Assembly (NCBI GenBank): GCA_927443345.1
Contig: CAKMKJ010000025.1
Coordinates: 1 to 64,000, forward strand
DNA from: an uncultured Anaerolineaceae bacterium
GTDB taxonomy: Bacteria; Chloroflexota; Anaerolineae; Anaerolineales; Anaerolineaceae
DNA: 64,000 nt
Direction of reading: 5' to 3'
This document shows positions 8,149-18,644 of this stretch, piece by piece; the first letter of the stretch is position 1, and every line of letters begins with the position of its first letter. The notes beneath the pieces were generated by a model. It searched no databases. It saw only the letters and a list, made by a program, of their open reading frames with translations, and had not been told where the DNA came from. The position numbers and the translations under genes are program-made.

Positions 8149-9940
8149 TGGAAAGCTCCTTTTCCAATTCGACCTCAATGCGAGTTTGAATATTGAAAAT
8201 CTGCTGGTAGATGCCCTCTTCTTTGACGAGGTCAGCATGCTTGCCACGCTGAATGATGCGCCCCTTATCCATTACGAGGATCAGATCAGCTTCAGTGATG
8301 CTCTGGATGCGGTGCGCGATGATAAAGGTGGTACGATCCTGCATTAAATTGTTCAAAGCCTCTCTAATTTCAGACTCGGTCTCGGTGTCCACCGAGGAGG
8401 TGGAATCGTCAAGGATCAGGATGCGCGGATTCTTGAGGATGGTGCGGGCAATGGTCACGCGCTGTTTTTGTCCACCTGAGAGGGTAACACCTCTTTCACC
8501 CACCAATGTCTTGTATCCGTCTTTGAAAGACAGGATGACATCATGGATGGCAGCGGCTCGAGCAGCGGATTCTACTTCAGCGTCTGTCACTTCGCGTCCA
8601 ACGCCGTAGGTGATGTTCTCGCGAATGGAGCGTGAAAATAGGAAAGGTTCTTGTTCGACGATGCCCATTTGCTGGCGCAGATACTTTCGCGGATAGCGGT
8701 TGAGATCCACACCGTCGAGCATAATACGGCCGCCTGTGTATTCAAAAAATCGTGGCAGCAGATTGACTAGCGTCGATTTACCAGAACCTGTGGAACCGAG
8801 TAGAGCAATTGCCTGACCTGGTTTGACTGAGAAAGATATCTCTTCAAGGGTGTGATCATCTGGTTCGTACTCGAATTTCACATTCTCAAATTCGATGCTG
8901 CCAGTTACATTTTTTGAGGGCAGATGATCGCCTTCATCCAGGGGTTCGCGGTTTTCTTTGATGATGTCCATGACGCGGCTGTAAGAAACCAGACCAGTTG
9001 AGGTTTGCACGATGACCCTGCCAAGGTTGCGCAGCGGATAGATAATGTAGATAACCATGCCCGAATAAGCCAGATAGGTGCCCACTGTGATCTCGCCATT
9101 GATCGCCATGATTGCACCAACCATATATCCGACCAGAAGCTGAGCACCGCACAAAATATCTGAAAGCGGCCAGAATAAGGAGTGCATGATGAGCAGTTTC
9201 TTGCCTCTGACAAATTTTTCCCAATTATCCTTCTCGAACTTGGTCATTTCGTAATCCTGCCGAGAAAAGGCTTTCACCACACGCACCCCGGCCAGGTTTT
9301 CTTGCAGGGTAGTTGAAAGTACTGCTTCCTGTTCCTGGTAAGATTCGTACGCTGTTGATACCTTCTTGAACAGGACGATTGAGACAAACAGCACCAAAGG
9401 CACCACAATCACCGAGATTAAGGCAAGTTTGACGTTTAAGTTGAGGAGGGCGATGAAATTGATAAGAAACAATAAGAAGATGCGGCCAACACCTATGGCC
9501 TGATCGGCGAAGAACCTTTTCAGAGCATCCACATCTGATGTGGAGCGCTCAATCAACTCGCCTGTCTTCATCTTGGAATGATATGTAAAGGTGAGATGTT
9601 GAATGTGGTCGTAGAGGAAATCTCTGAGTCGCCGAATGATGCTTTCAGCACTATGCGAAGAAAGCATCCCACTCAGGAAGGTGAAACCACCTTCTGCGAA
9701 GGCTAATACCAGAAAGCCAAGCGCCAGAATCGGCAAGGAATAGGTGCGCACCTCGGAAACAAAATAACTGTCAATAAAGTAGCGCAATAATAGAAAAGTC
9801 AATGTTTTGGCAAGCGCTGAAACACCCAGACTGAGCACAGCTGCCGAATATTTCAAACGGTAACCCTGCATTAAGCGCCAGATACCCAGCAATCGATTTT
9901 TCGCGATGGATTTTTGTAAGTCAATTTGTGTTGTGTTCAA
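8138..9940 (-). CDS. Heterodimeric ABC exporter subunit, degenerate nucleotide site
   Basis: This 600-residue ABC exporter half has Walker A GSTGSGKST, signature TLSGGQKQR and Walker B ILILDDSTSSVD. The residue after the Walker B Asp is Asp instead of the catalytic Glu, the typical change in the degenerate site of heterodimeric exporters such as TM287. I placed the start at a TTG (9940), seven bases after AAGGA, giving LNTTQIDLQK as the first residues. The open frame continues upstream into the Fpg-family gene, which makes the longer reading unlikely. The gene is the first of a two-gene operon with the canonical-site partner. Confidence 0.82.
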   Translation of the reverse strand: MNTTQIDLQKSIAKNRLLGIWRLMQGYRLKYSAAVLSLGVSALAKTLTFLLLRYFIDSYFVSEVRTYSLPILALGFLVLAFAEGGFTFLSGMLSSHSAESIIRRLRDFLYDHIQHLTFTYHSKMKTGELIERSTSDVDALKRFFADQAIGVGRIFLLFLINFIALLNLNVKLALISVIVVPLVLFVSIVLFKKVSTAYESYQEQEAVLSTTLQENLAGVRVVKAFSRQDYEMTKFEKDNWEKFVRGKKLLIMHSLFWPLSDILCGAQLLVGYMVGAIMAINGEITVGTYLAYSGMVIYIIYPLRNLGRVIVQTSTGLVSYSRVMDIIKENREPLDEGDHLPSKNVTGSIEFENVKFEYEPDDHTLEEISFSVKPGQAIALLGSTGSGKSTLVNLLPRFFEYTGGRIMLDGVDLNRYPRKYLRQQMGIVEQEPFLFSRSIRENITYGVGREVTDAEVESAARAAAIHDVILSFKDGYKTLVGERGVTLSGGQKQRVTIARTILKNPRILILDDSTSSVDTETESEIREALNNLMQDRTTFIIAHRIQSITEADLILVMDKGRIIQRGKHADLVKEEGIYQQIFNIQTRIEVELEKELSNVG

Positions 9941-10037
9941 TGGAATATCCTTGATAAAGCGGACACGAACTGGCGAGTTCGATAAACGATCGAATCTCAA
10001 CCACAAAGAATAATTGCAGAACAAAAATAAAGAGGGG

Positions 10038-10847
10038 TCAGCTTTCAGGCTGGCAGGTTGAACAGATGAAGGAACTGGTTGATCCCGTTTTGATTTTCTG
10101 GATCGGAGCTCCACACTGCGGACAAGGGGTGTTCTCACGATAGCCGATGATGATATCTTCCATCTGGAAACCGCCTTTCTCACCATAGAGGTTCATCTCA
10201 TAAAACGCGCCGCCTTTGGCCAAACTGGGACGTAAACCGTCCTGGATGCCTTTGAAAAGAGCGCTTATCTCGGCTGTTGAGAGATTGGCAATCAACCGGT
10301 TGGGGTGCAGCTTTGCCATAAAAAGGATGTCGTGAACATAAGCATTGCCAATGCCCGCCAAACGGCTTTGGTCCAACAGGAAAGCTTTCACCTTGCCTTT
10401 TTGGTTCTTGATTAGGTTGGTGAAATCTTCTTCGCTCAGATCAAGCACGTTTGGTCCGAGTTTGGCGATCATAGGGTGATTGGAGAGCCCATCCAGTGCG
10501 CAGAAATGGACGTATCCGAACCACCAGAAATTGATTGCAAGACAGGATTGGTCTGTGAAATCGATTACCAACTTGTATTTGGCGGGCATCTGTTTTCGAT
10601 TGACCAGCAGAATCTCGCCGCCCATACCCAGATTAATCAGAAGCCAACCTTGTGTGGTGTGTGCCATGATCCATTTGCCGTGGTGTGTGACGGATTCAAT
10701 GACAGAATGATTGAGGAATTGATTGAGTTCATCCGGTGTGACATTCAGGCATTTGGGCTGCAAAACTTCAAAGGCCTGGATGGTCTTACCGGTCAATTCT
10801 TTGTTCATTTCAATGGCGCGTGAAGTGATTTCTGGTAATTCGGGCAT
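10038..10847 (-). CDS. Fpg/Nei-family DNA glycosylase-like protein with altered DNA-contact residues
   Basis: The 269-residue protein begins MPELPEI, so Pro2 (the Schiff-base nucleophile after Met removal) and Glu3 are present. THHGKW carries the Lys equivalent to Fpg Lys57, LGMGG the intercalating Met, and LAGIGNAY the conserved Asn of the helix-two-turn-helix. The C-terminal zinc finger has CPQC, 16 residues, then CSTC, exactly Fpg spacing. Two usual residues are missing. The zinc-finger Arg (E. coli Arg258) is Thr in GSTSSFIC, and the DPRRFG loop reads NFWWFG, losing Arg109. It is thus a divergent family member whose substrate may not be 8-oxoguanine. The start at 10847 follows AAGGATGGGAAT; a longer in-frame start lacks support. 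It lies 97 bases ahead of the exporter operon. Confidence 0.8.
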   Translation of the reverse strand: MPELPEITSRAIEMNKELTGKTIQAFEVLQPKCLNVTPDELNQFLNHSVIESVTHHGKWIMAHTTQGWLLINLGMGGEILLVNRKQMPAKYKLVIDFTDQSCLAINFWWFGYVHFCALDGLSNHPMIAKLGPNVLDLSEEDFTNLIKNQKGKVKAFLLDQSRLAGIGNAYVHDILFMAKLHPNRLIANLSTAEISALFKGIQDGLRPSLAKGGAFYEMNLYGEKGGFQMEDIIIGYRENTPCPQCGAPIQKIKTGSTSSFICSTCQPES

Positions 10848-10920
10848 ATTCCCATCCTTATTTGGTACAAATATTCTATCATTAAATCGGAAGGATTTCA
10901 AAGATATGACTCGATTTTTC

Positions 10921-10948
10921 TTGCTTTTTTAGAAGAGCGTCATATAAT
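10921..10948 (+). promoter_or_regulatory. Sigma-70-type promoter of the UgpC-like gene
   Basis: TTGCTT (10921-10926) and TATAAT (10943-10948) are separated by 16 bases. The transcript would start near 10955 and carry the strong AAGGAGGT site at about 10971-10978 in front of the ATG. Confidence 0.6.
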
Positions 10949-10984
10949 TGAGTCACTATATTCGTTCCGGAAGGAGGTAACACA

Positions 10985-12100
10985 ATGGCAAGTGTAACAT
11001 TTGAACATGTCAACAAGAGGTTTGGCGATTTCACAGCAATTCAGGATTTGAACATCGAAATTGAGGACAAAGAGTTTTTGGTGCTCGTTGGCCCCTCTGG
11101 CTGTGGAAAAACCACTGCACTGCGCTGTCTGGCTGGGCTCGAAGAAGTCACCGGCGGCAAGGTTATGATTGGTGATCGAGTGGTCAATGATGTCGCTCCG
11201 AAAGACCGCGATATCGCCATGGTTTTCCAATCTTATGCTTTGTATCCTCATATGAGTGTTTTTGACAACATGGCCTTTGGTTTGAAATTACGCCGTCTGC
11301 CTAAAGCCGAGATTCAGAAGCGGGTCGAGAATTCCGCCAAGATTCTAGGCATTGAAGCGCTTCTAAAACGCAAACCACGTGAATTATCAGGTGGCCAACG
11401 ACAACGTGTTGCCCTTGGTCGAGCCATCGTGCGCGAGCCAAAAGTGTTCCTTCTGGATGAACCTCTTTCCAACCTGGATGCCAAGTTGCGCGTTCAGACA
11501 CGCGCCGAAATCACCAAGTTGCACCACAACCTTGGAACCACCTTCGTCTACGTGACTCACGATCAGACCGAAGCTATGACCATGGCTACCCGTATTGCCG
11601 TCATGAACAAAGGGATACTGCAGCAGCTTGACACCCCCCAGAATCTTTACGACAAACCCAATAACCTGTTTGTTGCTGGTTTCATTGGTACCCCCGCCAT
11701 GAATTTCTTCAATGTCAAATTGACCAAAGAAGTCGACAACCTCTACGTCACTAACGGCGAAGTCAAGATCAAGATTCCAAATACTAAAGCAGAAGCATTG
11801 TCAAAACTGGTTGGTAAAGAAGTCATTATGGGCATCCGTCCAGATGACATCCACAACCCTGACTATGCACCGAACAACATCCACGGCGAAAAAGTTGACG
11901 CCAAGATTGAGGTTACCGAGTTGATGGGTAATGAAATTTTGATTTACCTGACCCTCGCCAACGGCGGCCAATTCGTGGCTCGTGTTGATCCGCGTTCAAA
12001 ATACAGTTATGGTGATAATGCCCAATTACTCTTCAATATGGATAACTGCCATTTCTTTGATACCACCCAGGATGCAGAGAACCCTGTCGCAGTAAGGTAG
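10985..12100 (+). CDS. ugpC: Sugar ABC transporter ATP-binding protein, MalK/UgpC/MsmX family
   Basis: The 371-residue ATPase has Walker [10 protein letters not shown] (about 36-44), Q-loop [13 protein letters not shown], signature LSGGQRQR, Walker B VFLLDEP and H-loop THDQTEA. These are followed by a C-terminal OB-like regulatory region of about 130 residues, as in MalK and UgpC. It powers CUT1-type carbohydrate importers in the cytoplasm. No permease or binding-protein gene is near, which is typical of an orphan, shared ATPase such as MsmX. An AAGGAGGT ribosome-binding site precedes the ATG. The symbol is a family-level choice; the sugar cannot be inferred. Confidence 0.85.
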   Translation: MASVTFEHVNKRFGDFTAIQDLNIEIEDKEFLVLVGPSGCGKTTALRCLAGLEEVTGGKVMIGDRVVNDVAPKDRDIAMVFQSYALYPHMSVFDNMAFGLKLRRLPKAEIQKRVENSAKILGIEALLKRKPRELSGGQRQRVALGRAIVREPKVFLLDEPLSNLDAKLRVQTRAEITKLHHNLGTTFVYVTHDQTEAMTMATRIAVMNKGILQQLDTPQNLYDKPNNLFVAGFIGTPAMNFFNVKLTKEVDNLYVTNGEVKIKIPNTKAEALSKLVGKEVIMGIRPDDIHNPDYAPNNIHGEKVDAKIEVTELMGNEILIYLTLANGGQFVARVDPRSKYSYGDNAQLLFNMDNCHFFDTTQDAENPVAVR

Positions 12101-12123
12101 TTGGTTTTGCTTTTTACGAACTA

Positions 12124-12155
12124 AATGTAGCGCAAGATAATTCTTGCGCTACATT
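12124..12155 (+). terminator. Hairpin after the UgpC-like gene
   Basis: A 14-bp perfect stem (AATGTAGCGCAAGA paired with TCTTGCGCTACATT) encloses a four-base loop. The trailing sequence is ATTATTAA and not a clean T-run, so it may act as terminator or 3' stabiliser. It separates this gene from gpmA. Confidence 0.6.
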
Positions 12156-12183
12156 ATTAAGCCAAGGATCACAAGGAGTGCTC

Positions 12184-12930
12184 ATGTATAAAATTGTATT
12201 GTTGCGACATGGTGAGAGCGATTGGAACAAGGAAAATCGCTTTACCGGATGGACGGATGTTGATCTGTCGGAAAAAGGAGTGGCCGAGGCGGCTGCGGGC
12301 GGCAAGTTGATGAAAGAAGCCGGTTTTGAATTTGACCTGGCTTATACCTCAGTGCTCAAACGTGCCATTCGCACATTAAATCTGGCGCTGGAACAAATGG
12401 ACCTATTATGGATACCAGTGGTCAAAACCTGGCGTTTAAATGAACGTCATTATGGCGCACTGCAGGGGTTGAACAAAGCCGAAACTGCCAAGAAATACGG
12501 CGATGAGCAGGTTCATATTTGGCGTCGAAGTTATGATATTCAGCCACCAGCGTTGACCGCAGATGATGAACGCTTTCCGGGCAAGGACCGCCGCTATGCT
12601 GACCTGGCCAAGGATGAGCTTCCGCTAACTGAATGTCTCAAAGACACAGTGGCTCGCTTTCTGCCGTTCTGGCATGAAACCGTTGCTCCGGCTATCAAAT
12701 CAGGCAAGAAGATTATCATCGCCGCACATGGCAACAGTTTGCGTGCCTTGGTGAAATATCTTGACAACATCCCCGAGGACGAGATCGTGGAGTTGAACAT
12801 CCCCACCGGTGTGCCGTTTGTATATGAACTGGATGCCGACTTGAAACCCATCAAGCATTACTACCTTGGTGATCCTGAAGAAGCCAAACGCAAGGCTGAA
12901 GCAGTCGCCAATCAGGGCAAGGCGAAATAG
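12184..12930 (+). CDS. gpmA: 2,3-bisphosphoglycerate-dependent phosphoglycerate mutase
   Basis: The 248-residue protein interconverts 3- and 2-phosphoglycerate in glycolysis and gluconeogenesis. It begins [15 protein letters not shown], with the phosphohistidine motif LRHGE. It continues with [23 protein letters not shown] and [10 protein letters not shown], where the second catalytic His lies. Length and motifs match GpmA (about 250 residues), not the cofactor-independent enzyme. The ATG at 12184 follows AAGGAG by five bases; an in-frame GTG two codons upstream overlaps that site and is unlikely. The gene is monocistronic between two hairpins. Confidence 0.95.
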   Translation: MYKIVLLRHGESDWNKENRFTGWTDVDLSEKGVAEAAAGGKLMKEAGFEFDLAYTSVLKRAIRTLNLALEQMDLLWIPVVKTWRLNERHYGALQGLNKAETAKKYGDEQVHIWRRSYDIQPPALTADDERFPGKDRRYADLAKDELPLTECLKDTVARFLPFWHETVAPAIKSGKKIIIAAHGNSLRALVKYLDNIPEDEIVELNIPTGVPFVYELDADLKPIKHYYLGDPEEAKRKAEAVANQGKAK

Positions 12931-12938
12931 TTGATATG

Positions 12939-12975
12939 AATCCGCGGGAGTCTCACTGACTTCCGCGGATTTTTT
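12939..12975 (+). terminator. Intrinsic terminator of gpmA
   Basis: AATCCGCGG and CCGCGGATT form a perfect nine-base stem, followed immediately by a T-run (TTTTTT). This is a textbook rho-independent terminator. Confidence 0.9.
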
Positions 12976-13069
12976 ACCGGGATTCATATTGAAAAATTAT
13001 TGAAATAAGAATACTTGAAATGGTTTTAGTAGCCCTGGCAAGGTGTACTAATCGCTTTTTTTCTCAAAA

Positions 13070-15118
13070 CTAATCCACTTCACCGGCCAGCAGCTTGGCT
13101 TTCTTCCACGGCGGCAGATCGGATTCTTCTGCCAGCAGCCGGCGCATATCTATGATCTGATCTCTGAAAGCAGCAGCTTGTTCGAATGCCAAATCCTTCG
13201 CGGATTGCTTCATCTGCGACTCCAGTTCAGCAATCACCCGTTTAATTTCTTTCACAGGCATCCCCGAGGTTGTTTTGCCTGCTTTGTATTGACCTCTATT
13301 CTCGGCCACCATCGGGCTATCCGCAGAGAGCCGCTCGGTAATGTCATGCACCGCCTTAATAATTGTGAAGGGTTCAATATGGTGGGCGGTGTTATATGCA
13401 ACCTGTTTCGCACGGCGGCGGTCAGTTTCGCCTATTGCGAACGTCATGGCATCCGTCATTTTATCCGCGTACATAATGACTTTACCATTCACGTTACGTG
13501 CAGCCCGACCTACCGTTTGAATCAGCGCCGTCGCGGAGCGCAGAAAACCCTGCTTGTCGGCATCCAAAATCGCCACCATCGAAACTTCGGGCAGGTCCAA
13601 CCCTTCACGCAGCAGGTTGATGCCCACCAGCACATCGAACACCCCCATGCGCAGGTCGCGTAAAATGCCCACCCGTTCCAAAGTCTCAACTTCTGAATGC
13701 AGGTAGCTCACTTTGACGCCCAACTCCAGCAGATAATCAGCCAGATCTTCAGACATTCGTTTTGTCAGCGTAGTCACCAACACGCGCTCGCCCTTTTCAG
13801 TGCGCAATTTTATCTCTGCGTACAGGTCATCCACCTGGCCTTTAGTCGGTCTGACCTCAATCTGCGGATCTACCAATCCGGTTGGACGTATAATCTGCTC
13901 AACCACCTGGTTGGCGCGCTTCATTTCAAAATCGGCCGGTGTCGCCGAGGTGTAAATGGTGTAACCCATTTTGTTTTCAAATTCATCAAAGGTTAACGGA
14001 CGATTATCCATGGCGCTGGGCAGTCTGAAACCGTATTCTACCAGCGTACTTTTGCGTGCCTGGTCTCCGTTATACATGCCTCTAATTTGCGGTACGGTCA
14101 TGTGCGACTCATCCAAAAACAGCAGATAGTCGGATGGCAGGTAGTCCATCAGCGTCCACGGCGCGGAGCCTGCCGGACGTTGATCCAGATGACGGGAATA
14201 GTTTTCGATGCCTGAGCAATAACCGACTTCTTTCAACATCTCCAGGTCGTAGCGGCAGCGCTGTTCAATGCGCTGAGCTTCAAGCAGGCGTTGATTTGAA
14301 TTGAAGTATTTCATCTGATCGCCCAGTTCGGTTTCAATATCCTCAATCGCCTGTTTCAATCGCGTTTCATTGGCAATATAATGCTTGGCAGGATAAATCT
14401 CAATGTGCTGCGGTTCTGCATAAACCTCGCCGGTCAATGGACTGTATTCAACGATCTTTTCAACCTCGTCCCCAAAGAAACTGAGGCGGAAAGCTTTCTT
14501 CTCTTCATAAGCCGGGAAGATTTCAATCGTATCGCCTCTTACCCTGAACGCTCCCGGTTTGAGCTCCATGTCGTTGCGCTGATACTGGCTCTCGATCAAC
14601 TGCCTGAGCAACGCATTACGCCGGTAGAGTCCGCCAACATCCAGGTTAACCACCACATTGCCGTAGTTTTCTGGGTTGCCCAAACCGTAGATGCAAGACA
14701 CCGAGGCCACAATGATCACATCCTTGCGGGACATTAAGGACATGGTCGCAGCCAGGCGCATACGGTCTATTTCTTCGTTGATATCCGTCTCTTTTTCGAT
14801 AAACAAATCGTGCCGCGGAACGTAAGCCTCTGGCTGATAGTAATCGTAATAAGACACGAAATATTCCACCGCATTTTCGGGGAAGAATTCTTTGAACTCG
14901 GCGTAAAGTTGCGCAGCCAGGGTCTTGTTGTGCGCCATAATCAGCGCCGGCATTTGCGTTTGCTGAATGATATTGGCCATTGTGAAAGTCTTGCCGGTAC
15001 CCGTGGCACCCAACAGCACTTGGTCGCGATAACCCTTGGTTACGCCTTCCACCAATTGCTTGATGGCTTCTGGCTGATCGCCAGTGGGAATGAAAGGAGC
15101 TTGAAGTTTGAAATCCAT
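13070..15118 (-). CDS. uvrB: Excinuclease ABC subunit B
   Basis: The 682-residue UvrB loads on damaged DNA after UvrA hands it over, then recruits UvrC for dual incision. The Walker A is [10 protein letters not shown] near residue 40. The beta-hairpin region has [16 protein letters not shown], followed by LFLDESHMT. The helicase-like C-terminal half contains [21 protein letters not shown], and the protein ends with a UVR domain ([17 protein letters not shown]) that contacts UvrC. Length is normal for the family. It lies downstream of pth and mfd on the same strand, but with its own 143-base upstream region holding a TATAAT box and a LexA-box-like sequence, suggesting SOS control. Confidence 0.97.
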   Translation of the reverse strand: MDFKLQAPFIPTGDQPEAIKQLVEGVTKGYRDQVLLGATGTGKTFTMANIIQQTQMPALIMAHNKTLAAQLYAEFKEFFPENAVEYFVSYYDYYQPEAYVPRHDLFIEKETDINEEIDRMRLAATMSLMSRKDVIIVASVSCIYGLGNPENYGNVVVNLDVGGLYRRNALLRQLIESQYQRNDMELKPGAFRVRGDTIEIFPAYEEKKAFRLSFFGDEVEKIVEYSPLTGEVYAEPQHIEIYPAKHYIANETRLKQAIEDIETELGDQMKYFNSNQRLLEAQRIEQRCRYDLEMLKEVGYCSGIENYSRHLDQRPAGSAPWTLMDYLPSDYLLFLDESHMTVPQIRGMYNGDQARKSTLVEYGFRLPSAMDNRPLTFDEFENKMGYTIYTSATPADFEMKRANQVVEQIIRPTGLVDPQIEVRPTKGQVDDLYAEIKLRTEKGERVLVTTLTKRMSEDLADYLLELGVKVSYLHSEVETLERVGILRDLRMGVFDVLVGINLLREGLDLPEVSMVAILDADKQGFLRSATALIQTVGRAARNVNGKVIMYADKMTDAMTFAIGETDRRRAKQVAYNTAHHIEPFTIIKAVHDITERLSADSPMVAENRGQYKAGKTTSGMPVKEIKRVIAELESQMKQSAKDLAFEQAAAFRDQIIDMRRLLAEESDLPPWKKAKLLAGEVD

Positions 15119-15157
15119 AGTAAATCCTGATTACCGTATAAGAAGTGTCAATACCCA

Positions 15158-15176
15158 ATTATAGCACATTTGTTCT
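15158..15176 (-). promoter_or_regulatory. uvrB promoter -10 box overlapped by a LexA-box-like sequence
   Basis: On the minus strand TATAAT lies at 15163-15158, 40 bases before the uvrB ATG. Directly upstream and overlapping is AGAACAAATGTGCT (15176-15163), one mismatch from the AGAAC-N4-GTTCT pattern described for LexA in Gram-positives and Dehalococcoides. No good -35 box is visible. LexA binding here would block RNA polymerase. LexA itself is not in the window, so this is an inference from motif and gene function. Confidence 0.5.
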
Positions 15177-15185
15177 CCGTTGCGA

Positions 15186-15234
15186 GCCCTGGCGATACTA
15201 TTATTCATTTCGAAATAAATATCGCCGCCAGGGC
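15186..15234. repeat. Near-continuous 49-bp palindrome between mfd and uvrB
   Basis: GCCCTGGCGATA (15186-15197) pairs with TATCGCCGCCAGGGC (15220-15234) with a three-base bulge. The AT-rich centre ATTCATTTCGAAATAAAT is itself almost palindromic. It lies 27 bases after the mfd stop codon on the minus strand. There is no T-run, so it may be a 3' mRNA stabiliser, a small REP-like element or a protein site. Confidence 0.6.
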
Positions 15235-15261
15235 GCGGCAAACCCCAATCATGAAAATAAC

Positions 15262-18200
15262 CTATTTCGCTATCTTCCCTAATACCTCAATCAGATCATC
15301 CCGCCACGCATCATCGGATACATCCACCTTCATCCAATAGGCATTCTTGCCGGCTCGCAGGCGCACATCAGGTGTATTCAGGTCGCGGGTTGGCACCCCT
15401 TCTGGCAGCGCCGGAAAGCGCAGTACAAGCTGTTCGCCCTCAATGGTGATGGCGTTCAAGCCAGCCTTTTCGCCCATTAGCTTGACGCGGATCTGGTACA
15501 GCAGGTTCTGCACCGGTTCTACCAGAGCGCCAAAGCGATCCACAAACTCTTCAGACAGTTCGTCCAACTCGGATTCCAGCGTAATGGATGCCATGCGTCT
15601 ATATAGCTGCAAGCGCAGCGCTTGGTCTTGCACGTACTCCGCGGGCAGACCGACGGCCAGCGGCAGATCCACGCTCACGGGGATATATGCGCCGGTGATA
15701 CCGAATAATTTCTCCACGTCTTTGGTGTTGGGCATGGTCTTGCGCAGCTCGTGCACTGCGTCCGAGAGCATGCGCGTATAAAGGTGGAAACCGACATTGG
15801 CAATATACCCTGATTGACGCATGCCGAGCATTTCGCCGGCCCCGCGCATTTCAAGGTCGCGCATGGCGATGGAATATCCAGCCCCCAATTGGGTGTTTTC
15901 GGCAATCGTCTCAAGCCGCTCCTGGCCTTCAATGGTGGGCGGCTTCTTGCGGTGTCTGAAGAAGTAGGCATAAGCCCGCTGCGTGCCCCTGCCGACCCTT
16001 CCGCGCAGTTGGTAGAGCTGCGCCAGGCCGAAGGTATCGCCGCGATCGACGATCAAGGTATTGGCGTTGGGGATATCGAGCCCTGATTCAATAATGGAAG
16101 TGCAAAGCAGCACATCAATTTCGTTATGTGTGAACCTGTGCATCACTTTCGAGAGTTCATCTTCCTTGAGTTGTCCGTGGCCGATACCAATACGCGCTTC
16201 AGGCACCAGGTTGCGTAAATGTGCCTGCATGGCGTGGATGGTCGTGACGCGGTTGTGCACAAAGAAGACTTGTCCACCTCTGTCCATTTCGCGGACGATG
16301 GCCTGGCGCACGATGCGCGGAGAGTAGGGTCCGATGTGGGTGATGATCGGGAGACGTTCCGCCGGGGGTGTATTGATGATCGATATATCACGTGCTCCGG
16401 TCAGCGCCATATATAATGTGCGCGGGATGGGTGTAGCTGTCAGTGTTAACACATCCACTTCGGTGCGCAGTTTCTTAAAATGCTCTTTGTGAGTCACACC
16501 GAAGCGCTGCTCTTCGTCGATGATCACCAGCCCCAAATCTTTAAAGGTCACATCCGAAGTCAGCAAACGGTGGGTGCCAATGACGATATCCATCTCACCC
16601 AGCGCCAGTTTGAGCACGATCTCATCTTGCTGTTTTGGGCTTCTAAAACGCGAAAGCATCTCCACCGCCACCGGAAAAGCCGATAAACGCTGCCTGAATG
16701 TTTCATAATGCTGCTGCGCCAGCACGGTGGTCGGCACCAAAATGGCCACCTGCTTGCCATCCATGACGGCTTTAAATGCCGCGCGCAGCGCGACTTCGGT
16801 CTTGCCATAGCCCACATCGCCGCATAATAGCCTGTCCATGGGGCGTGCTGTCATCATGTCCGCTTTGACTTCGTTAATCGCCTGTAGTTGGTCAGGTGTT
16901 TCAACAAACGGGAAGCTGGCCTCAAGTTCACGCTGCCAGGGATGATCGGGGTTAAAGGCATAACCAATGGAGGTCAGGCGTTTGGCATATAACTCCAACA
17001 ATTCCTGAGCCACCTTGACCACTTCTTCACGCACGGTCTGCTTGGTCTGTCCCCATTCCGTACTACCCAGCCTTGATGGCCGTGGAGGTTCCCCCCCAGG
17101 ACCCACATAACGGCTTAAGCGATCCGCCTGGTGGATGGGCACATAAAGCTGATCGCCGCCTTCGTACTCCACCAGCAGAAACTCACGTTCGGTACCTTCA
17201 AGCGTGCGCCGAACCAGACCGGCAAAGCGGCCAATGCCGTAATCTACATGCACCACCCAATCGCCGGTTTTTAGGTCCGCGAAGGTGGATTCAGGCGCCA
17301 AATGCGTAACTTTCACTCTGGCGCGCGGTATCGGTCTCACCCAGCCAAAAATTTCGCTGTCGGTGATCAGGTGCAGCGTGGTGCCGTCTTCAAGCGTCAT
17401 ATCCCAACCCTCGGTCAGGGTGGCTTCTTTAAATATGGGGGGATTTCCGGGACAATCCAGGCGTTTCTCGCCCCAAATTTCTTGCAGGCGTGAAAGCTGG
17501 CGGGTGACAATTATTGTTTGGTCGCCCTTGGTGCATGTATCGTTTAGGTGATCTATAAACGGTTTGAGTTGGCCGCCAAATCTCTCACCCGGTTGGAAGA
17601 TGCTGCCAATGGTGACCTCTTCTTCATCCAGCGCACGTCCAAGCTCAACCCAGCGCCGGTTCTGGATGTTGTCAATCAGTTCTGACCAGGTCACATAAGG
17701 GATCGGAAAAGCTTCATCAAGCGTGCCTTCTGAGATGCTTTCTTTGCGCATTTTTAGCGCCTGTTCTTCAATTTCTTCATCGAAGCTCTGGATGTTCGCC
17801 AGGTTGTCAATCACCACAAGTCCGTTTTTGGGCAGATAATCCAGAATCGTGGATGGCGCCGGATGCATTACCGGAATTAGAAACTCGTCAGAGAGGTCGC
17901 CGCGTTCATACCCTTCGGGCATTTTATTGATTAAATACTCTCGTGCCGGGGTGATGGTTAGTTGCTCAATGCCACGGACGGTGCGCTGGGTGGTCGGATC
18001 AAACTGCCTGAGTGTGTCGATCTCATCGCCGAAGAATTCCAACCGGGCCGGAAAAGCTTCGGAGGGCGTCCAGACATCCAGAATACCACCGCGCTGCGAG
18101 AATTGTCCGTGGTCCAGGACGGTATCCACCGCTTCGTAGCCGATTTCTACCCAACTGCGTTTCAACTCCAGTGGGTTGACTTGCTGGTTCACACGGATAG

Positions 18201-18636
18201 TCTTGCTGGAAATGATGAAATCCCGCCGCGGCAGGGTACGCGTCATCACGGCCCTTAATGAAGCCACGATCACTGCGGCTTTTTCAGGTTTGTGACTACC
18301 AGGCAGATGATATTGCGCCAAAGCGCCAAGCGCGGATAAACGGTCGCGCCGCGTCATGGCTCCCCAGGCGGCCTGTTCATAAAACATAGGGTTGGGTTCA
18401 GGAAAGTGAAAACGTGGATTATCAGGCAGCCAGAAAGCCAGTTCGTCGAACATCATAAGCGCGCGATCCACCTTATCAGTTAAGAGCAAGATGGGCACAT
18501 TCAGGTCGAGAGACAATGAAGACAGAACAGGCAACCGTGCAGGACGTGAGAGCCCCAACCCTTGCTGGGCTTTACCCGCCATCACGGCTTCAAGCGTTTT
18601 TACATAAACGGATTGGCTCCGCAGTCTATCCAACAT
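15262..18636 (-). CDS. mfd: Transcription-repair coupling factor Mfd
   Basis: The 1124-residue protein strips RNA polymerase stalled at lesions and recruits UvrA. In order it shows a UvrB-homologous N-terminal part (to about 430) and the CarD-like polymerase-interaction module with [17 protein letters not shown]. It then has a RecG-like translocase with Walker [17 protein letters not shown] box [10 protein letters not shown] and TATPIPRTL, followed by the TRG motif and a C-terminal D7 domain. The length is close to E. coli Mfd (1148). It lies eight bases after pth and upstream of uvrB, so a repair operon is plausible. Confidence 0.96.
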   Translation of the reverse strand: MLDRLRSQSVYVKTLEAVMAGKAQQGLGLSRPARLPVLSSLSLDLNVPILLLTDKVDRALMMFDELAFWLPDNPRFHFPEPNPMFYEQAAWGAMTRRDRLSALGALAQYHLPGSHKPEKAAVIVASLRAVMTRTLPRRDFIISSKTIRVNQQVNPLELKRSWVEIGYEAVDTVLDHGQFSQRGGILDVWTPSEAFPARLEFFGDEIDTLRQFDPTTQRTVRGIEQLTITPAREYLINKMPEGYERGDLSDEFLIPVMHPAPSTILDYLPKNGLVVIDNLANIQSFDEEIEEQALKMRKESISEGTLDEAFPIPYVTWSELIDNIQNRRWVELGRALDEEEVTIGSIFQPGERFGGQLKPFIDHLNDTCTKGDQTIIVTRQLSRLQEIWGEKRLDCPGNPPIFKEATLTEGWDMTLEDGTTLHLITDSEIFGWVRPIPRARVKVTHLAPESTFADLKTGDWVVHVDYGIGRFAGLVRRTLEGTEREFLLVEYEGGDQLYVPIHQADRLSRYVGPGGEPPRPSRLGSTEWGQTKQTVREEVVKVAQELLELYAKRLTSIGYAFNPDHPWQRELEASFPFVETPDQLQAINEVKADMMTARPMDRLLCGDVGYGKTEVALRAAFKAVMDGKQVAILVPTTVLAQQHYETFRQRLSAFPVAVEMLSRFRSPKQQDEIVLKLALGEMDIVIGTHRLLTSDVTFKDLGLVIIDEEQRFGVTHKEHFKKLRTEVDVLTLTATPIPRTLYMALTGARDISIINTPPAERLPIITHIGPYSPRIVRQAIVREMDRGGQVFFVHNRVTTIHAMQAHLRNLVPEARIGIGHGQLKEDELSKVMHRFTHNEIDVLLCTSIIESGLDIPNANTLIVDRGDTFGLAQLYQLRGRVGRGTQRAYAYFFRHRKKPPTIEGQERLETIAENTQLGAGYSIAMRDLEMRGAGEMLGMRQSGYIANVGFHLYTRMLSDAVHELRKTMPNTKDVEKLFGITGAYIPVSVDLPLAVGLPAEYVQDQALRLQLYRRMASITLESELDELSEEFVDRFGALVEPVQNLLYQIRVKLMGEKAGLNAITIEGEQLVLRFPALPEGVPTRDLNTPDVRLRAGKNAYWMKVDVSDDAWRDDLIEVLGKIAK

Positions 18637-18644
18637 GCCTGCCC

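Noticed and set aside
9941..10186. N-terminal extension of the second ABC exporter gene into the Fpg-family gene
   Set aside because: The extra 82 residues overlap the zinc-finger end of the glycosylase and look unlike any exporter; a TTG with AAGGA at 9940 gives a normal length.
13025..13062. Terminator formed by TTAGTA/TACTAA arms followed by a T-run
   Set aside because: The stem is short with several mismatches; gpmA already has a strong terminator just upstream, so I left it out of the feature list.
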